A stretch of DNA of 64,000 nucleotides from NCBI RefSeq assembly GCF_000153185.1, contig NZ_CH724153.1, positions 384,008 to 448,007 of the forward strand. Reading direction: 5' to 3'. This DNA is from Reinekea blandensis MED297. Its GTDB lineage: Bacteria > Pseudomonadota > Gammaproteobacteria > Pseudomonadales > Natronospirillaceae. The notes below the pieces were generated by a model. That model was not told where the DNA came from, searched no databases, and worked only from the letters and a program-made list of their open reading frames with translations. Position numbers and translations under genes: made by a program. Position 1 is the stretch's first letter; each line of letters begins with the position of its first letter. Of this stretch, positions 26,299 to 36,003 are shown in pieces.

Positions 26299-27954
26299 AT
26301 GACCTACCCAACACCACTGGAAGCATTGCTGCGTCATACCAAAAATCATCCGGATCGACCTTTTTTGCATCAGCCGGTGAATCGAAAGCTTTTAATAACC
26401 ACCTGGAAACAGGCCGAGACTCAAGCCCGGCAGGTCGCGACCGGACTGGTGTCGCTCGGATTAACCAAGGGCGATAAGGTGGCCATTCTGGCGAAGAACT
26501 CCGCCGAATGGTTCATCACCGATTGGGCCATCATGATGGCCGGTATGATCAGCGTTCCGATCTACGCCACGGCAGGTGAGAAAACCATTCGCTATATTCT
26601 TGAGCACAGTGAAGCGAAAGCGGTTTTTGTCGGCAAACTGGACGATAAGGCGGCCGCTTCGGCCGTGCTGACTGGTGAACTCCCGGTCATAGCCTATCCA
26701 TACGACACCGTATCGGCACAACATCAGTGGCGCGATTGGATTCGTGATATGGAACCCATGGAGCACATCTATGCGCCAACGCTGGATGAAACCATGAGTA
26801 TTGTCTACACATCCGGCAGTACCGGAAACCCGAAAGGTGTGGTCCTGACGTATCTTAATTATGCCTCCGTCAGTGATACCCATGCCCGATCTTTTGAGGC
26901 GTCCGGTGAAGACCGAATGGTTTCTTATCTGCCCTTGGCGCACATTACCGAACGCGGGGTTGTTGAAGGCCCTGGTTTGTATGCCGGTGCCTCATTTTAT
27001 TTTGTCGAGTCGCTCGACACCTTTGTTGATGATTTGAAAGTGGCACAACCGACCTTGTTCGTCTCGGTGCCACGGCTCTGGACGCGCTTTCAGACGGGTG
27101 TGTTCGAAAAAATGCCGGCTCAGAAACTGTCTCGTCTCTTAAAGATTCCGGTTCTCGGCAAGCTCGTCGCCCGAAAGATTCGCAAAGGCTTGGGTATTGA
27201 TGCTGCCCGCCTGTATGGGTCCGGTTCCGCGCCAATATCGCCCAGCATTCTGCAATGGTACCGAACCATTGGGATTGATATCTGCGAAGGGTGGGGCATG
27301 TCTGAAACAACAGGTTTGTCCTGTACGAACATGCCGTTTGATCCGGAACTGATTGGCACCATTGGACGACCCTGTGATTGCGTGGAGATGAAGCTGTCCG
27401 ATCAGGGTGAGATTCTGATCCGTGGCGACGCGGTTTTTAAACAGTACTATAAAAATCCGGAAGCCACTGAAGCGTCCTTTGTGGATGGCTGGTTTCGTAC
27501 CGGTGACAAAGCTCAGTTGCTGAACAACGGGGCGTTTAAGATCATTGGTCGTGTTAAGGAAGAGTTTAAAACCGGCAAAGGCAAGTACGTTGCACCGGTA
27601 CCGATTGAATCGGCGTTAGCATCGAATCCGGATATCGAACAGATCTGTGTGATGGGATCCGGACGTAAACAGCCGGTCGCTGTGGTTGTGTTGGCGGAAC
27701 ATCTGATGCATTCAGACAAAGCCTTATTGCGCCCATCGTTGGAGACAACGTTGCACGAAGTGAATGCCGGGCTGGAAAGCCACCAAAAGCTCGACTGTCT
27801 TATCGTGGCTCAAGACAGCTGGACCATCGAAAATGAGTTTTTGACGCCGACGTTGAAAATCCGACGGGCAGCTGTTGAAGATCGCTACAATCGCATCGCT
27901 CAGGCGGCTGAAGGCCAAGCCGTGATTTGGGAAGACGAAGTCAAACTGGGCTGA
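26299..27954 (+). CDS. Long-chain acyl-CoA ligase-type AMP-forming enzyme
   Basis: This 551-residue adenylate-forming enzyme of the FAA1-like group activates a fatty acid with ATP and loads it on CoA. Motifs: YTSGSTGNPKGVVLT (residues ~168-182, P-loop), YLPLAHITERG (~210-220), GSGSAPIS and GWGMSETTG (~305-340), GWFRTGD (~396-402) and the hinge-lysine loop GRVKEEFKTGKGKYVAP (~416-432). It lies alone between an OmpA-type gene and a GH31 gene; no beta-oxidation gene is nearby apart from the crotonase at 6434. The ribosome site is weak. Confidence 0.88.
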   Translation: MTYPTPLEALLRHTKNHPDRPFLHQPVNRKLLITTWKQAETQARQVATGLVSLGLTKGDKVAILAKNSAEWFITDWAIMMAGMISVPIYATAGEKTIRYILEHSEAKAVFVGKLDDKAAASAVLTGELPVIAYPYDTVSAQHQWRDWIRDMEPMEHIYAPTLDETMSIVYTSGSTGNPKGVVLTYLNYASVSDTHARSFEASGEDRMVSYLPLAHITERGVVEGPGLYAGASFYFVESLDTFVDDLKVAQPTLFVSVPRLWTRFQTGVFEKMPAQKLSRLLKIPVLGKLVARKIRKGLGIDAARLYGSGSAPISPSILQWYRTIGIDICEGWGMSETTGLSCTNMPFDPELIGTIGRPCDCVEMKLSDQGEILIRGDAVFKQYYKNPEATEASFVDGWFRTGDKAQLLNNGAFKIIGRVKEEFKTGKGKYVAPVPIESALASNPDIEQICVMGSGRKQPVAVVVLAEHLMHSDKALLRPSLETTLHEVNAGLESHQKLDCLIVAQDSWTIENEFLTPTLKIRRAAVEDRYNRIAQAAEGQAVIWEDEVKLG

Positions 27955-27960
27955 TTCTCA

Positions 27961-27988
27961 GGAGAGCCGGTGTTGTCGCCGGTTCTCC
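27961..27988 (+). terminator. Hairpin after the acyl-CoA ligase gene
   Basis: A 10-bp stem GGAGAGCCGG / CCGGTTCTCC with an 8-base loop begins 6 bases after the stop codon. Only a few T residues follow (ACCTTCTTCT), so it is a probable but weak terminator. Confidence 0.5.
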
Positions 27989-28110
27989 ACCTTCTTCTGT
28001 ACCAACTCAGAAAACCTTGCTCGCAATCAACCTTACAGTGATTCCGCCTTTGGCTGGGGAACACGGTGGTTTAGCATGCTTGTCAACTATACAACTCGTT
28101 GATGTTTATC

Positions 28111-30450
28111 ATGACCGAACTCCAAAAGCACTCCAGTCTGGCGGTACAACCTGAGCTGGTTCTGGGTCAGGGGCGGCCTGTCCAGAAACGGATTGACGAT
28201 TTTGGTGTGCCCATTTCCTCCGGGTTATCGACCCGGTTGCAACATGATCATTATCCCATTCTGGCGCAACAGATTGCGGCCGATACGATGCGGGTCTGCA
28301 TCGGTTCGCCCGTCGCGCGATCCTTCGCCTTGTTGAGTCAACCAGAGCCCCTGAAACGGATTGAAGAGGCAAACCTGATTGAATGGTCATGGCTGCCCGA
28401 CGCGCACTGGCAGGTGGCCGTGCACCGGCATCGGCAAGGCTTGCGCACGTCCCGGGGGCTTTATCAGGACTCTGAACAGTGGGTTCATCTTTATCTGGCC
28501 TTTCCCGATGCCTGGCCTGTCTATGGGTTAGGTGAAAAAACCGGTGAGTTAAACAAGCAGGGAAAACGATGGCGTTTCTGGAACTCGGATGTATTTGACC
28601 CGCATACCGAAGCCACCGATGCGCTTTATCAATCCATTCCTTTTATGTTGATGAAAACTGATCAGGGTTGGATGGGGTTGCTGTTGGATAATCCCGGCGA
28701 AACGGTCATCGATTTTACTTTTACAGACGAGGTGTGCCTGTCAGCGGCGTCGGGTGCCTTGGATTTGTATGTGTTTTCCGGAGAAACCGCAGCTGAAGTG
28801 ATCGAAGCTTATACCCGGCTGACCGGTCGTCCGTTCTTACCACCAAAGTGGGCATTGGGTTATCACCAGTCCCGACACAGTTATGAAAGTGATGCGGAAG
28901 TCCGGAATATTGTGAACGGGTTTAAAACCCATGATCTGCCCCTGGACGCGTTGTATCTGGATATTCTCTATATGGATGGGTATCGGGTGTTTACCTTTGA
29001 TCCAGAGCGATTTGGTAAAGCGCCGGAGCTGATTGATGATCTTGCTGAGCAGGGCGTCCGTGTCGTGCCGATTGTTGATCCGGGTGTGAAAGTGGATCCT
29101 CAGTATCGTGTTTATCAGCAGGGCGTACAAAGCGGTGCTTTTGTGCTCAATGCCGATCAGACTCTATGGAAAGGGCAGGTCTGGCCGGGCGAATCGGTTT
29201 GGCCGGATTTTTTCCAAGCTGACGTCTGTCATTGGTGGCAGGACCTGCATCGGTATTTTACCGATATGGGGGTCCAGGGAATCTGGAACGACATGAATGA
29301 ACCGGCGGTTTTCAACGACCGCATGACCATGGACGATGATGCTAAACACAGCATCGATGGTGAATGGGTCGATCACGCATGTGTGCACAACGCTTATGGG
29401 TTGTTGATGTCACAAGCGACGGCCAATGCCATTGTCGAGCAGACCGGGCAACGCCCCTTTGTCTTGACCCGAGCCGGGTATGCCGGTATTCAGCGCAGCG
29501 CCGCGGTCTGGACCGGAGACAATCGATCGTCCTGGGAGCATCTGAGCCTCAGTGTACCGATGTTGCTGAACCTCGGACTCTCCGGGGTCGCCTTTGCTGG
29601 TGCCGACATCGGAGGGTTTATGGACGACACCCGTCCTGAGCTCTTTACCCGTTGGATGCAACTTGGGTGTTTTTATCCGTTTATGCGCAATCATTGTTCC
29701 ATTGGTATGCGAGCACAGGAGCCCTGGACGTTTGACGAACCCACACTGGCACGCGTTCGCCATGCGATGCATCGGCGTTACAAGCTTTTGCCATATCTTT
29801 ACCAGTTGATGCGTGATGCCAATGAGACCGGTGAACCGGTCATGCGTCCTCAGTTTTGGTATGACTCAGACGCCGCCGCAGGCAATATCAGTGATCAGTT
29901 TTTTATCGGTTCCCAAATGCTGGTGGCGCCTATTTTGAGAGAAGCAACGTTGGCGCGTGCCGTAAGGTTGCCCGATCAGGGAAACTGGTTTTCTGTGCAG
30001 GAAAACCGGTTGGTAGAAGGAAACTATCATTTGGCTGAAACCGGCCTGGATGACATTCCTCTTTATTTAAGAGCCGGGAGTATCCTGCCGTTGGCGCCTT
30101 ATCGTGCTTCCACTGCGCGTCCGTTAAAAGAGTTACGGTTGCTCGTAGTTGATGGTGCTCAGGAGGGTCGGTTGTTGTATCGGGATGATGACGGTTTGAC
30201 CTCAACGGTCGAAGGCAATCGTTATGCTCGACTGACCTTTGGATATCGTCGCGCTTCGGATCGGATCGAATGTCACCTGACGGTTGATGCCACCCACTAT
30301 CAGCCGCAGTGGCAACAGGTCACGTTGGGCGTGCCAGAAAGCTGGCGGGGGATTCCAGTTCAGGTGAATGGTCAGGAGCACAAAGGCCGATTCACTGTGG
30401 ACGGCCTTCGTTGCCGGGTGGTTTACATCGCTCCGGGAGATTGGCTCTGA
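28111..30450 (+). CDS. Alpha-glucosidase, glycoside hydrolase family 31
   Basis: This ~779-residue enzyme has the GH31 layout: N-terminal beta-sandwich (PVYGLGEKTGELNKQG near residues 134-149), TIM barrel with FLPPKWALGYHQSRHSY (~240-256), nucleophile motif IWNDMNEPAVF near 390-400, acid/base motif WTGDNRSSW near 467-475, and FAGADIGGF, then a C-terminal sheet. No signal peptide is visible, so it acts in the cytoplasm on alpha-glucosides or related substrates. The start is uncertain between ATG 28102 and ATG 28111; neither has a clear ribosome site. It ends 70 bases before flhA and encloses part of the flhA sigma-54 site in its downstream gap. Confidence 0.9.
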   Translation: MTELQKHSSLAVQPELVLGQGRPVQKRIDDFGVPISSGLSTRLQHDHYPILAQQIAADTMRVCIGSPVARSFALLSQPEPLKRIEEANLIEWSWLPDAHWQVAVHRHRQGLRTSRGLYQDSEQWVHLYLAFPDAWPVYGLGEKTGELNKQGKRWRFWNSDVFDPHTEATDALYQSIPFMLMKTDQGWMGLLLDNPGETVIDFTFTDEVCLSAASGALDLYVFSGETAAEVIEAYTRLTGRPFLPPKWALGYHQSRHSYESDAEVRNIVNGFKTHDLPLDALYLDILYMDGYRVFTFDPERFGKAPELIDDLAEQGVRVVPIVDPGVKVDPQYRVYQQGVQSGAFVLNADQTLWKGQVWPGESVWPDFFQADVCHWWQDLHRYFTDMGVQGIWNDMNEPAVFNDRMTMDDDAKHSIDGEWVDHACVHNAYGLLMSQATANAIVEQTGQRPFVLTRAGYAGIQRSAAVWTGDNRSSWEHLSLSVPMLLNLGLSGVAFAGADIGGFMDDTRPELFTRWMQLGCFYPFMRNHCSIGMRAQEPWTFDEPTLARVRHAMHRRYKLLPYLYQLMRDANETGEPVMRPQFWYDSDAAAGNISDQFFIGSQMLVAPILREATLARAVRLPDQGNWFSVQENRLVEGNYHLAETGLDDIPLYLRAGSILPLAPYRASTARPLKELRLLVVDGAQEGRLLYRDDDGLTSTVEGNRYARLTFGYRRASDRIECHLTVDATHYQPQWQQVTLGVPESWRGIPVQVNGQEHKGRFTVDGLRCRVVYIAPGDWL

Positions 30451-30462
30451 GGTAAGCAGGAC

Positions 30463-30478
30463 TGGCCCGATCTTTGCG
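30463..30478 (+). promoter_or_regulatory. Sigma-54 promoter of flhA
   Basis: TGGCCC (30463-30468), five bases, then TTGCG (30474-30478) give the GG-N10-GC spacing required for sigma-54. It lies 41 bases before the flhA ATG, directly after the GH31 stop. In Pseudomonas flhA is an RpoN/FleQ-dependent gene, which supports the call. Confidence 0.7.
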
Positions 30479-30519
30479 ATAGTCATCGTTAAATCTATGA
30501 TTTGACTGAATTTTGACGA

Positions 30520-32736
30520 ATGGCTTTATTTGATAACGTTCGCTCTGCCGGACAACAAATACGCAATGTGGACGGCCAGGCGGTCCTGCGAAATACCGGG
30601 GCCGGTGCACGTGTCGCCGGGCAACGATTGCTCGGTGTCCCGTTGATGCTCCTAATGTTGCTCGGGTTGATGACGCTGCCCGTCCCAACGTTCGTTCTGG
30701 ATACCTTTTTTACCTTTAACATTGCGTTGGCCATCGTGGTGTTATTGGTCACCATCTACGTTTTACGACCTCTGGATTTTGCCGTGTTCCCCAGCATTTT
30801 GCTGGTGGCAACACTCCTTCGTTTATCTCTGAATGTCGCTTCAACCCGAGTGGTTCTGATGTATGGTCACGAAGGTGGCGATGCCGCCGGTAAAGTGATC
30901 GAGGCCTTCGGCGAAGTGCTCATCGGTGGAAACTATGCCGTGGGCCTGGTGGTGTTTGCCATCCTGATGATCATTAACTTCGTGGTGGTCACCAAAGGTG
31001 CCGGTCGTGTATCCGAAGTCAGTGCTCGCTTTACCCTGGACGCCATGCCCGGTAAACAGATGGCCATCGATGCGGACTTGAACGCCGGACTCATTGACGC
31101 CGATACGGCGAAACTCCGACGCTCTGAAATTGCCCAGGAAGCGGACTTCTATGGTTCGATGGACGGTGCTTCTAAGTTTGTTCGCGGTGATGCGGTGGCA
31201 GGTATTCTCATCCTGCTCATTAACATCGTAGGCGGCTTGTTGATCGGCATGATGCAGCATGATCTGGAGTTTGGCGATGCGGTTCAGAAGTACGCGCTGT
31301 TGACCATTGGTGACGGCCTCGTTGCCCAGATTCCGGGGCTTTTGCTGTCGGTTGCCGCCGCCATCATGGTGACGCGCAACAGCAGCAGTGAGGAAATCGG
31401 CGACCAGGTTATTCACCAGATGTTTGCCACTCCACGTGCTCTTGGTATAACCGGCTTTGTACTCTTTGCCATGGGGATTCTGCCCGGCATGCCGCACCTG
31501 GTATTCCTGGGTTTGGCGTTGATCTGTGCGCTGGTGGCTTTGTGGATCCACATGCGTGCGAAGCAGGAAACCGGTGAGCCGATACTGCCGATGAAAAGCG
31601 GTGCTTTGCCAAAAACCGGTGGTGCCGGAGGCGGTAAGCTGGACGGTCCGCCGCCCGTAGTTGAATCGCCTGCCGATACTAAGGAGCTGAGTTGGGACGA
31701 CGTGCAACCGGTGGACATCATCGGCCTCGAGGTCGGTTACCGGTTGATTCCGCTGGTGGATCGTTCACAAGGTGGTCAGGTTCTCGGGCGCATCAAAGGC
31801 ATTCGTAAGAAGCTGTCGCAGGAGTTGGGGTTTCTGGTACCGAGCATCCACATCCGCGATAATCTCGACCTGATGCCAAACGTCTATCAATTGACGTTGA
31901 TGGGTGTCGCGGTCGCCGATGGCGAAGTTTATCCGGATCGAGAGTTAGCTATTAACCCGGGGCAGGTGTTCGGCCCCTTAGACGGAGTTAAAACGGTAGA
32001 CCCCGCCTTTGGCTTGGAAGCGACCTGGATTGCAGCCACTGAAAAAGACAAAGCACAAACGCTCGGCTACACCGTTGTAGATGCTTCGACCGTTGTTGCC
32101 ACGCATGTCAATCATGTGTTGTCTCAGCATGCCTATGAACTGCTCGGTCACGAAGAAGTTCAGCAAATGGTCGATCTGTTAGCCAAGCATTCACCCAAAC
32201 TCGCGGAAGAGCTGGTACCCAACTCACTGAGTCTCAGTCAGTTGCTCAAAGTGCTGCAGAACCTGTTGATTGAAGAAGTACCGATTCGGGACATGCGAAC
32301 GATTGCCGAGTCCATTACCAATCATCAACCCAAGACACAGGACATTGGTGTGTTAACCAACGCAGCGCGGATGGGGCTGTCTCGGCTGATCATTCAGAGC
32401 ATTATCGGCAACGAAAAAGAGATCCCGGTGGTGACGTTGGATCGCGGATTGGAACAGCTGTTGCATAAGACTGTTCAACAGGCCGGCGCTGATGGAAATC
32501 TTGACAGTGTCGCTCTGGAACCAGGAATGGCGGATCGGCTGCAGAACTCATTACAAGAGATGGTGCAGAAGCTGGACAGCGAAGGTAAGCCGGCGATCCT
32601 GCTGGTGGCCGCACCACTGCGTATGCTGCTCGCACGATTCGTTCGGCATGGTGTGCCCAATCTGAAAGTTCTGAGTTTTCAGGAAATTCCGGACAACAAA
32701 CACATAACCATTGTGGCGACCGTTGGCGGTCAATGA
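30520..32736 (+). CDS. flhA: Flagellar export apparatus protein FlhA
   Basis: This 738-residue inner-membrane protein is the export gate of the flagellar type III apparatus. It has about eight membrane helices in residues ~45-340, with the FHIPEP-family segments LRLSLNVASTRVVL (~100-113), VGLVVFAILMIINFVVVTKGAGRVSEVSARFTLDAMPGKQMAID (~140-183) and DFYGSMDGASKFVRGDA (~207-223). The cytosolic domain (~380-738) includes SIHIRDNLDL and PLDGVKTVDPAFGLEATW. An N-terminal extension of ~25 residues (GAGARVAG region) precedes the first helix. flhB is not upstream, unlike in many clusters. It starts the 14-kb flagellar/chemotaxis block. Confidence 0.96.
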   Translation: MALFDNVRSAGQQIRNVDGQAVLRNTGAGARVAGQRLLGVPLMLLMLLGLMTLPVPTFVLDTFFTFNIALAIVVLLVTIYVLRPLDFAVFPSILLVATLLRLSLNVASTRVVLMYGHEGGDAAGKVIEAFGEVLIGGNYAVGLVVFAILMIINFVVVTKGAGRVSEVSARFTLDAMPGKQMAIDADLNAGLIDADTAKLRRSEIAQEADFYGSMDGASKFVRGDAVAGILILLINIVGGLLIGMMQHDLEFGDAVQKYALLTIGDGLVAQIPGLLLSVAAAIMVTRNSSSEEIGDQVIHQMFATPRALGITGFVLFAMGILPGMPHLVFLGLALICALVALWIHMRAKQETGEPILPMKSGALPKTGGAGGGKLDGPPPVVESPADTKELSWDDVQPVDIIGLEVGYRLIPLVDRSQGGQVLGRIKGIRKKLSQELGFLVPSIHIRDNLDLMPNVYQLTLMGVAVADGEVYPDRELAINPGQVFGPLDGVKTVDPAFGLEATWIAATEKDKAQTLGYTVVDASTVVATHVNHVLSQHAYELLGHEEVQQMVDLLAKHSPKLAEELVPNSLSLSQLLKVLQNLLIEEVPIRDMRTIAESITNHQPKTQDIGVLTNAARMGLSRLIIQSIIGNEKEIPVVTLDRGLEQLLHKTVQQAGADGNLDSVALEPGMADRLQNSLQEMVQKLDSEGKPAILLVAAPLRMLLARFVRHGVPNLKVLSFQEIPDNKHITIVATVGGQ

Positions 32737-32746
32737 GGATTAACGG

Positions 32747-34066
32747 ATGAAAGTTAAGCGTTTTACCGTCGCAAACATGCAGGTCGGTCTGAAGACGATT
32801 TCTGAGACGCTGGGACCTGAAGCAGTCATTCTTTCGAATCGTCGACTCAGTGACGGACTGGAAATCGTCGCCGGTGTCGAAGAGGCCGACTACGCCCGTT
32901 ACGTGGACAGCCTGCCACCGCAGGAGGCGCCTGCTTCGGATATCATTAAAGCGGATCCGGAGTCGACACAGCCGTTGGATCAGGAAACCATGCAGCAGCT
33001 GTTTTCTGTTATGTCGGATAAAAACAAGCGAGCTTTTGGTCAAACACCCAGCCAAACGGCTGCAGAATCAAGGTCCAAACCAGCACAGAATCAGTCACCA
33101 GCACCAGCAAAAGCCACCAGGGTCGAATCACTGCCCGATCGGCACGATGAAAAACCGAACGATTCCGATCGACGTTCCTTTGAGTTGCTTCGTCAGGAAA
33201 TTGACGGCTTGAAGGTTTTGCTCAAAGAACAAACAGAACAGCTCAAAGAACCGACGCCTTCGGTCAATATGTCGGTGCAATATGAACGACTTGAAGCAAG
33301 ATTGCAGGCACTGGGTTTCAGTGGCGCCTTTATCCGTAAGTTGTTAACGCATTATGATCGTGAAGAGTCCCTCGATACCAACTGGCGTCAGTTAATGGGG
33401 CGCATCGCGACCGCGTTGCCTGCGCCGTTATATGAGCCAATGAGCCAAGGTGGTGTCTTCGCCTTGACCGGCCCAACCGGAGCCGGCAAGACCACGACCA
33501 TTGCTAAACTTGCCGCGCATGCTGTGAAAAAGCAGGGGGCTGAGTCGGTTGCGGTTGTTTCGATGGATTGGTTTCAGGTTGGCGGGCAGGAAATTCTGAA
33601 ATCGGTGACCGATATCCTGGGTGTTGATTTTTATCCGCTCACCGAACAGGATTCGTTACAGAAGACATTGCAACGCCTGTCATCGAAAAGCCTGGTGTTG
33701 ATCGATACCAGCGGCAGCGCGGATGCGCTGAAGCACTGGAATCAGCAAACATCCAATGGCGCATTGGCAAACCGTATTCAGTCGTTACTGGTATTACCGG
33801 CTACGATGACACCGTCGGCGGTCAGTCAGTTTATCAGTCAATTACGCGGACCCCGGTTTCATGGTGTGGTTTTGTCAAAAGTTGATGAGTCAGCAAGCTT
33901 TGGTGGCGCGCTGGAACCGGTGTTGAGGAATCGATGGCCGTTATGGTACATCACGACAGGACAGAATATCCCGCAGGACATTGAAGTCGCCGATGGCCGC
34001 CAATTAACGCGTCGTCTGGTCAAGGGCTTGACTCAGGAGTCGACCCGGCTGGCGGATGTCGGCTGA
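32747..34066 (+). CDS. flhF: Flagellar-placement SRP-type GTPase FlhF
   Basis: This 439-residue GTPase starts MKVKRFTVANMQVGLKTISETLGPEAVILSNRR-like, the FlhF N-terminus, followed by a disordered linker (residues ~70-145) rich in Q, A, P and S. The NG domain begins near residue 180. The P-loop is GPTGAGKTTTIAKLA (~241-255), with VSMDWFQVGGQEIL (~271-284) and LIDTSGSADA (~318-327). FlhF puts the flagellum at the cell pole, with FleN as a partner. It begins 10 bases after flhA. Confidence 0.95.
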   Translation: MKVKRFTVANMQVGLKTISETLGPEAVILSNRRLSDGLEIVAGVEEADYARYVDSLPPQEAPASDIIKADPESTQPLDQETMQQLFSVMSDKNKRAFGQTPSQTAAESRSKPAQNQSPAPAKATRVESLPDRHDEKPNDSDRRSFELLRQEIDGLKVLLKEQTEQLKEPTPSVNMSVQYERLEARLQALGFSGAFIRKLLTHYDREESLDTNWRQLMGRIATALPAPLYEPMSQGGVFALTGPTGAGKTTTIAKLAAHAVKKQGAESVAVVSMDWFQVGGQEILKSVTDILGVDFYPLTEQDSLQKTLQRLSSKSLVLIDTSGSADALKHWNQQTSNGALANRIQSLLVLPATMTPSAVSQFISQLRGPRFHGVVLSKVDESASFGGALEPVLRNRWPLWYITTGQNIPQDIEVADGRQLTRRLVKGLTQESTRLADVG

Positions 34067-34169
34067 TGAAAGAGCGTGCTCAGGAACAGTGGTCGAAAGA
34101 CATTTGTATAAATGCCGGAATCGGACAGCAAATTTCGAAGGCTGATCTATACTGTCGGGAGTTTGGAAA

Positions 34170-35003
34170 TTGAAGGTAATGAACGGTTTGAATCCAGTAC
34201 AGGTAGTCTCAGTCACCGGTGGTAAAGGTGGTGTCGGCAAAAGCAATGTTTCGGTGAACTTGGCCATTGGCTTGGCCGAACAGGGCAAGCGTGTAGTGCT
34301 GTTGGATGCGGATCTTGGGTTGGCAAATCTGGATATATTGCTCGGGTTGTCCGTCAACCGGAATATTGCCGATGTTTTAAATGGGGAAGCTCAATTATCC
34401 GACGTGATGGTTGAAGGCCCTGCCGGAATTAAAATTATTCCAGCCTCTTCAGGCACCCAGCAGATGGCGAATCTCGGTGAAGTAGAACATGCCGGTATCA
34501 TTTCAGCCTTCAGCGAGCTGGGCGACTTTATCGACGTTCTGATCATCGACACAGCAGCCGGTATTTCAAAAACGGTGACCAGTTTTGTTCGGGCAACTCA
34601 GGAAGCCCTGGTCGTAGTCACCGACGAACCGACGTCTATTACTGATGCTTATGCATTGATTAAGGTACTCAACCGCGATTGCCGAATGAACCGATTCAGA
34701 ATCGTCTCAAATATGGTGAGAACGCCGAAAGAAGGGCAGTTGCTCTACAATAAACTGGTTAAAGTGACAGACCGTTTTCTGGATGTGTCGCTTCAGTATT
34801 GTGGCTCCATTCCGATGGATGAAGCTGTGCGCAAAGCTGTACAGCGGCAAAAAGCCGTTCTCGAAGCCTATCCCCGTTCAAAAGCGGCGGTGGCTTACCG
34901 AACATTGGCACAGCGCGTGGCGCAGTGGCCACTGCCCAGCACGCCAAAGGGCAATCTTGAGTTCTTTGTGGAGCGGTTAATCCAGGGTCCCGGAGCCGCC
35001 TGA
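34170..35003 (+). CDS. fleN: Flagellar-number MinD-type ATPase FleN (FlhG)
   Basis: This 277-residue ATPase limits the number of polar flagella; in Pseudomonas it antagonises the activator FleQ. The deviant Walker A is GGKGGVGKSNVSVNLA (residues ~17-32), with LLDADLGLANLDILLG (~49-64), IIDTAAGISKTV (~125-136), and DEPTSITDAYALIKVLNRD (~150-168). The ending WPLPSTPKGNLEFFVERL matches FleN proteins. The start is TTG 34170 (GGGAG 8 bases upstream; the protein then matches known FleN N-termini); ATG 34179 is the alternative. It is separated from flhF by 103 bases and from fliA by one base. Confidence 0.93.
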   Translation: MKVMNGLNPVQVVSVTGGKGGVGKSNVSVNLAIGLAEQGKRVVLLDADLGLANLDILLGLSVNRNIADVLNGEAQLSDVMVEGPAGIKIIPASSGTQQMANLGEVEHAGIISAFSELGDFIDVLIIDTAAGISKTVTSFVRATQEALVVVTDEPTSITDAYALIKVLNRDCRMNRFRIVSNMVRTPKEGQLLYNKLVKVTDRFLDVSLQYCGSIPMDEAVRKAVQRQKAVLEAYPRSKAAVAYRTLAQRVAQWPLPSTPKGNLEFFVERLIQGPGAA

Positions 35004-35004
35004 T

Positions 35005-35742
35005 ATGTCTGTTCAGAGTTATGCTATGTATGAAACGAAGCGCAGTCCGAATTATGAACAGTTAATTGAAGACTATGGCGTTCTGGTCAAGCGGATTGCG
35101 CATCACCTCTTGGCTCGTCTGCCCGACAGTGTTCACGTAGAAGATCTTATTCAATCCGGGATGATTGGCCTGTTTGAAGCAGCGGCCAATTATGATCAGA
35201 GTAAAGGCGCCAGTTTTGAAACCTATGCAGGGATCCGGATTCGAGGATCCATGCTGGATGAAATACGCAAAGGTGACTGGATCCCCCGGTCGGTTCACCG
35301 TAATTCCCGTCGCATATCAGATGCCATCCACACCGTGGAGATGCGTGAAGGACGGGATGCACAGGATCATGAGGTGGCTCAAGAACTGGGCGTCTCTTTG
35401 GATGAATACTACACTCTGATGAAAGACACGCAGGGGTCACGACTGTTCAGTTTTGAAGAACTGGTCGATAACAGCCCCTCGGATCATCACGAAAATCGTC
35501 CGGATGCGTCAGAGGGCATGGCCCCGCATTCTGGTCATCAGAGCAGTCAGATGAATGACCAGCTGGTTGAAGCGATTAAAGCTCTGCCGGAGCGGGAGCA
35601 GATCGTTCTGTCTCTCTACTATGAAGAAGAGCTGAACCTGAAAGAGATCGGTGCCGTACTCGGGGTTAGTGAGTCCAGGGTCAGTCAGATCCACTCACAG
35701 GCAACGTTGCGGCTGCGTTCAAAAATGCGTGACTGGGTATAA
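35005..35742 (+). CDS. fliA: RNA polymerase sigma-28 factor FliA
   Basis: This 245-residue sigma factor drives the late flagellar genes. Region 2 includes LVKRIAHHLLARLPDSVHVEDLIQSGMIGLFEAAANYD (residues ~27-64) and ASFETYAGIRIRGSMLDEIR (~70-89); region 4 has LPEREQIVLSLYYEEELNLKEIGAVLGVSESRVSQIHSQA (~192-231), the -35 binding helix-turn-helix. Sigma-28 motifs before cheY, cheW, flgM and the MCP gene in this window are its expected targets. FlgM, encoded at 60190-60501, is its anti-sigma factor. Confidence 0.96.
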   Translation: MSVQSYAMYETKRSPNYEQLIEDYGVLVKRIAHHLLARLPDSVHVEDLIQSGMIGLFEAAANYDQSKGASFETYAGIRIRGSMLDEIRKGDWIPRSVHRNSRRISDAIHTVEMREGRDAQDHEVAQELGVSLDEYYTLMKDTQGSRLFSFEELVDNSPSDHHENRPDASEGMAPHSGHQSSQMNDQLVEAIKALPEREQIVLSLYYEEELNLKEIGAVLGVSESRVSQIHSQATLRLRSKMRDWV

Positions 35743-35820
35743 ATCGAAGGCGGTTCCCATTACTATCTCCCCCCGGTTGTGTCCGGAACTCTCCGGCACT
35801 GACGATTTTCATTTTTCTGT

Positions 35821-35846
35821 TAATTTTTTAACTTTAAGGTCGATAC
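35821..35846 (+). promoter_or_regulatory. Candidate sigma-28 promoter upstream of cheY
   Basis: TAATTTTT (35821-35828) and GTCGATAC (35839-35846; 6 of 8 match GCCGATAA) are 10 bases apart, or 11 if the -35 element is taken as TTAATTTT. It lies in the 261-base fliA-cheY gap, which holds no gene; a small GCCG/CGGC hairpin near 35902-35913 is the only other structure I see. Confidence 0.45.
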
Positions 35847-36003
35847 AACACTCAGTTGTAACGGGCAGGTGAACTGTATCTATGCATCAAGGTCTGGTGG
35901 AGTGCCGCTAACGGCTCTTTGCTTGTAAAAACTGGCTAGGTTTGATGCAGGGTCTATTATAACTAAGGTAGCGACTGTCCGGATAAGGCTATAGGAGGTC
36001 ATC

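Noticed and set aside
35930-35950. TGGCTAGGTTTGATGC near cheY as a sigma-54 site
   Set aside because: The GG-to-GC distance is 11 instead of 10 and the -12 element does not match.
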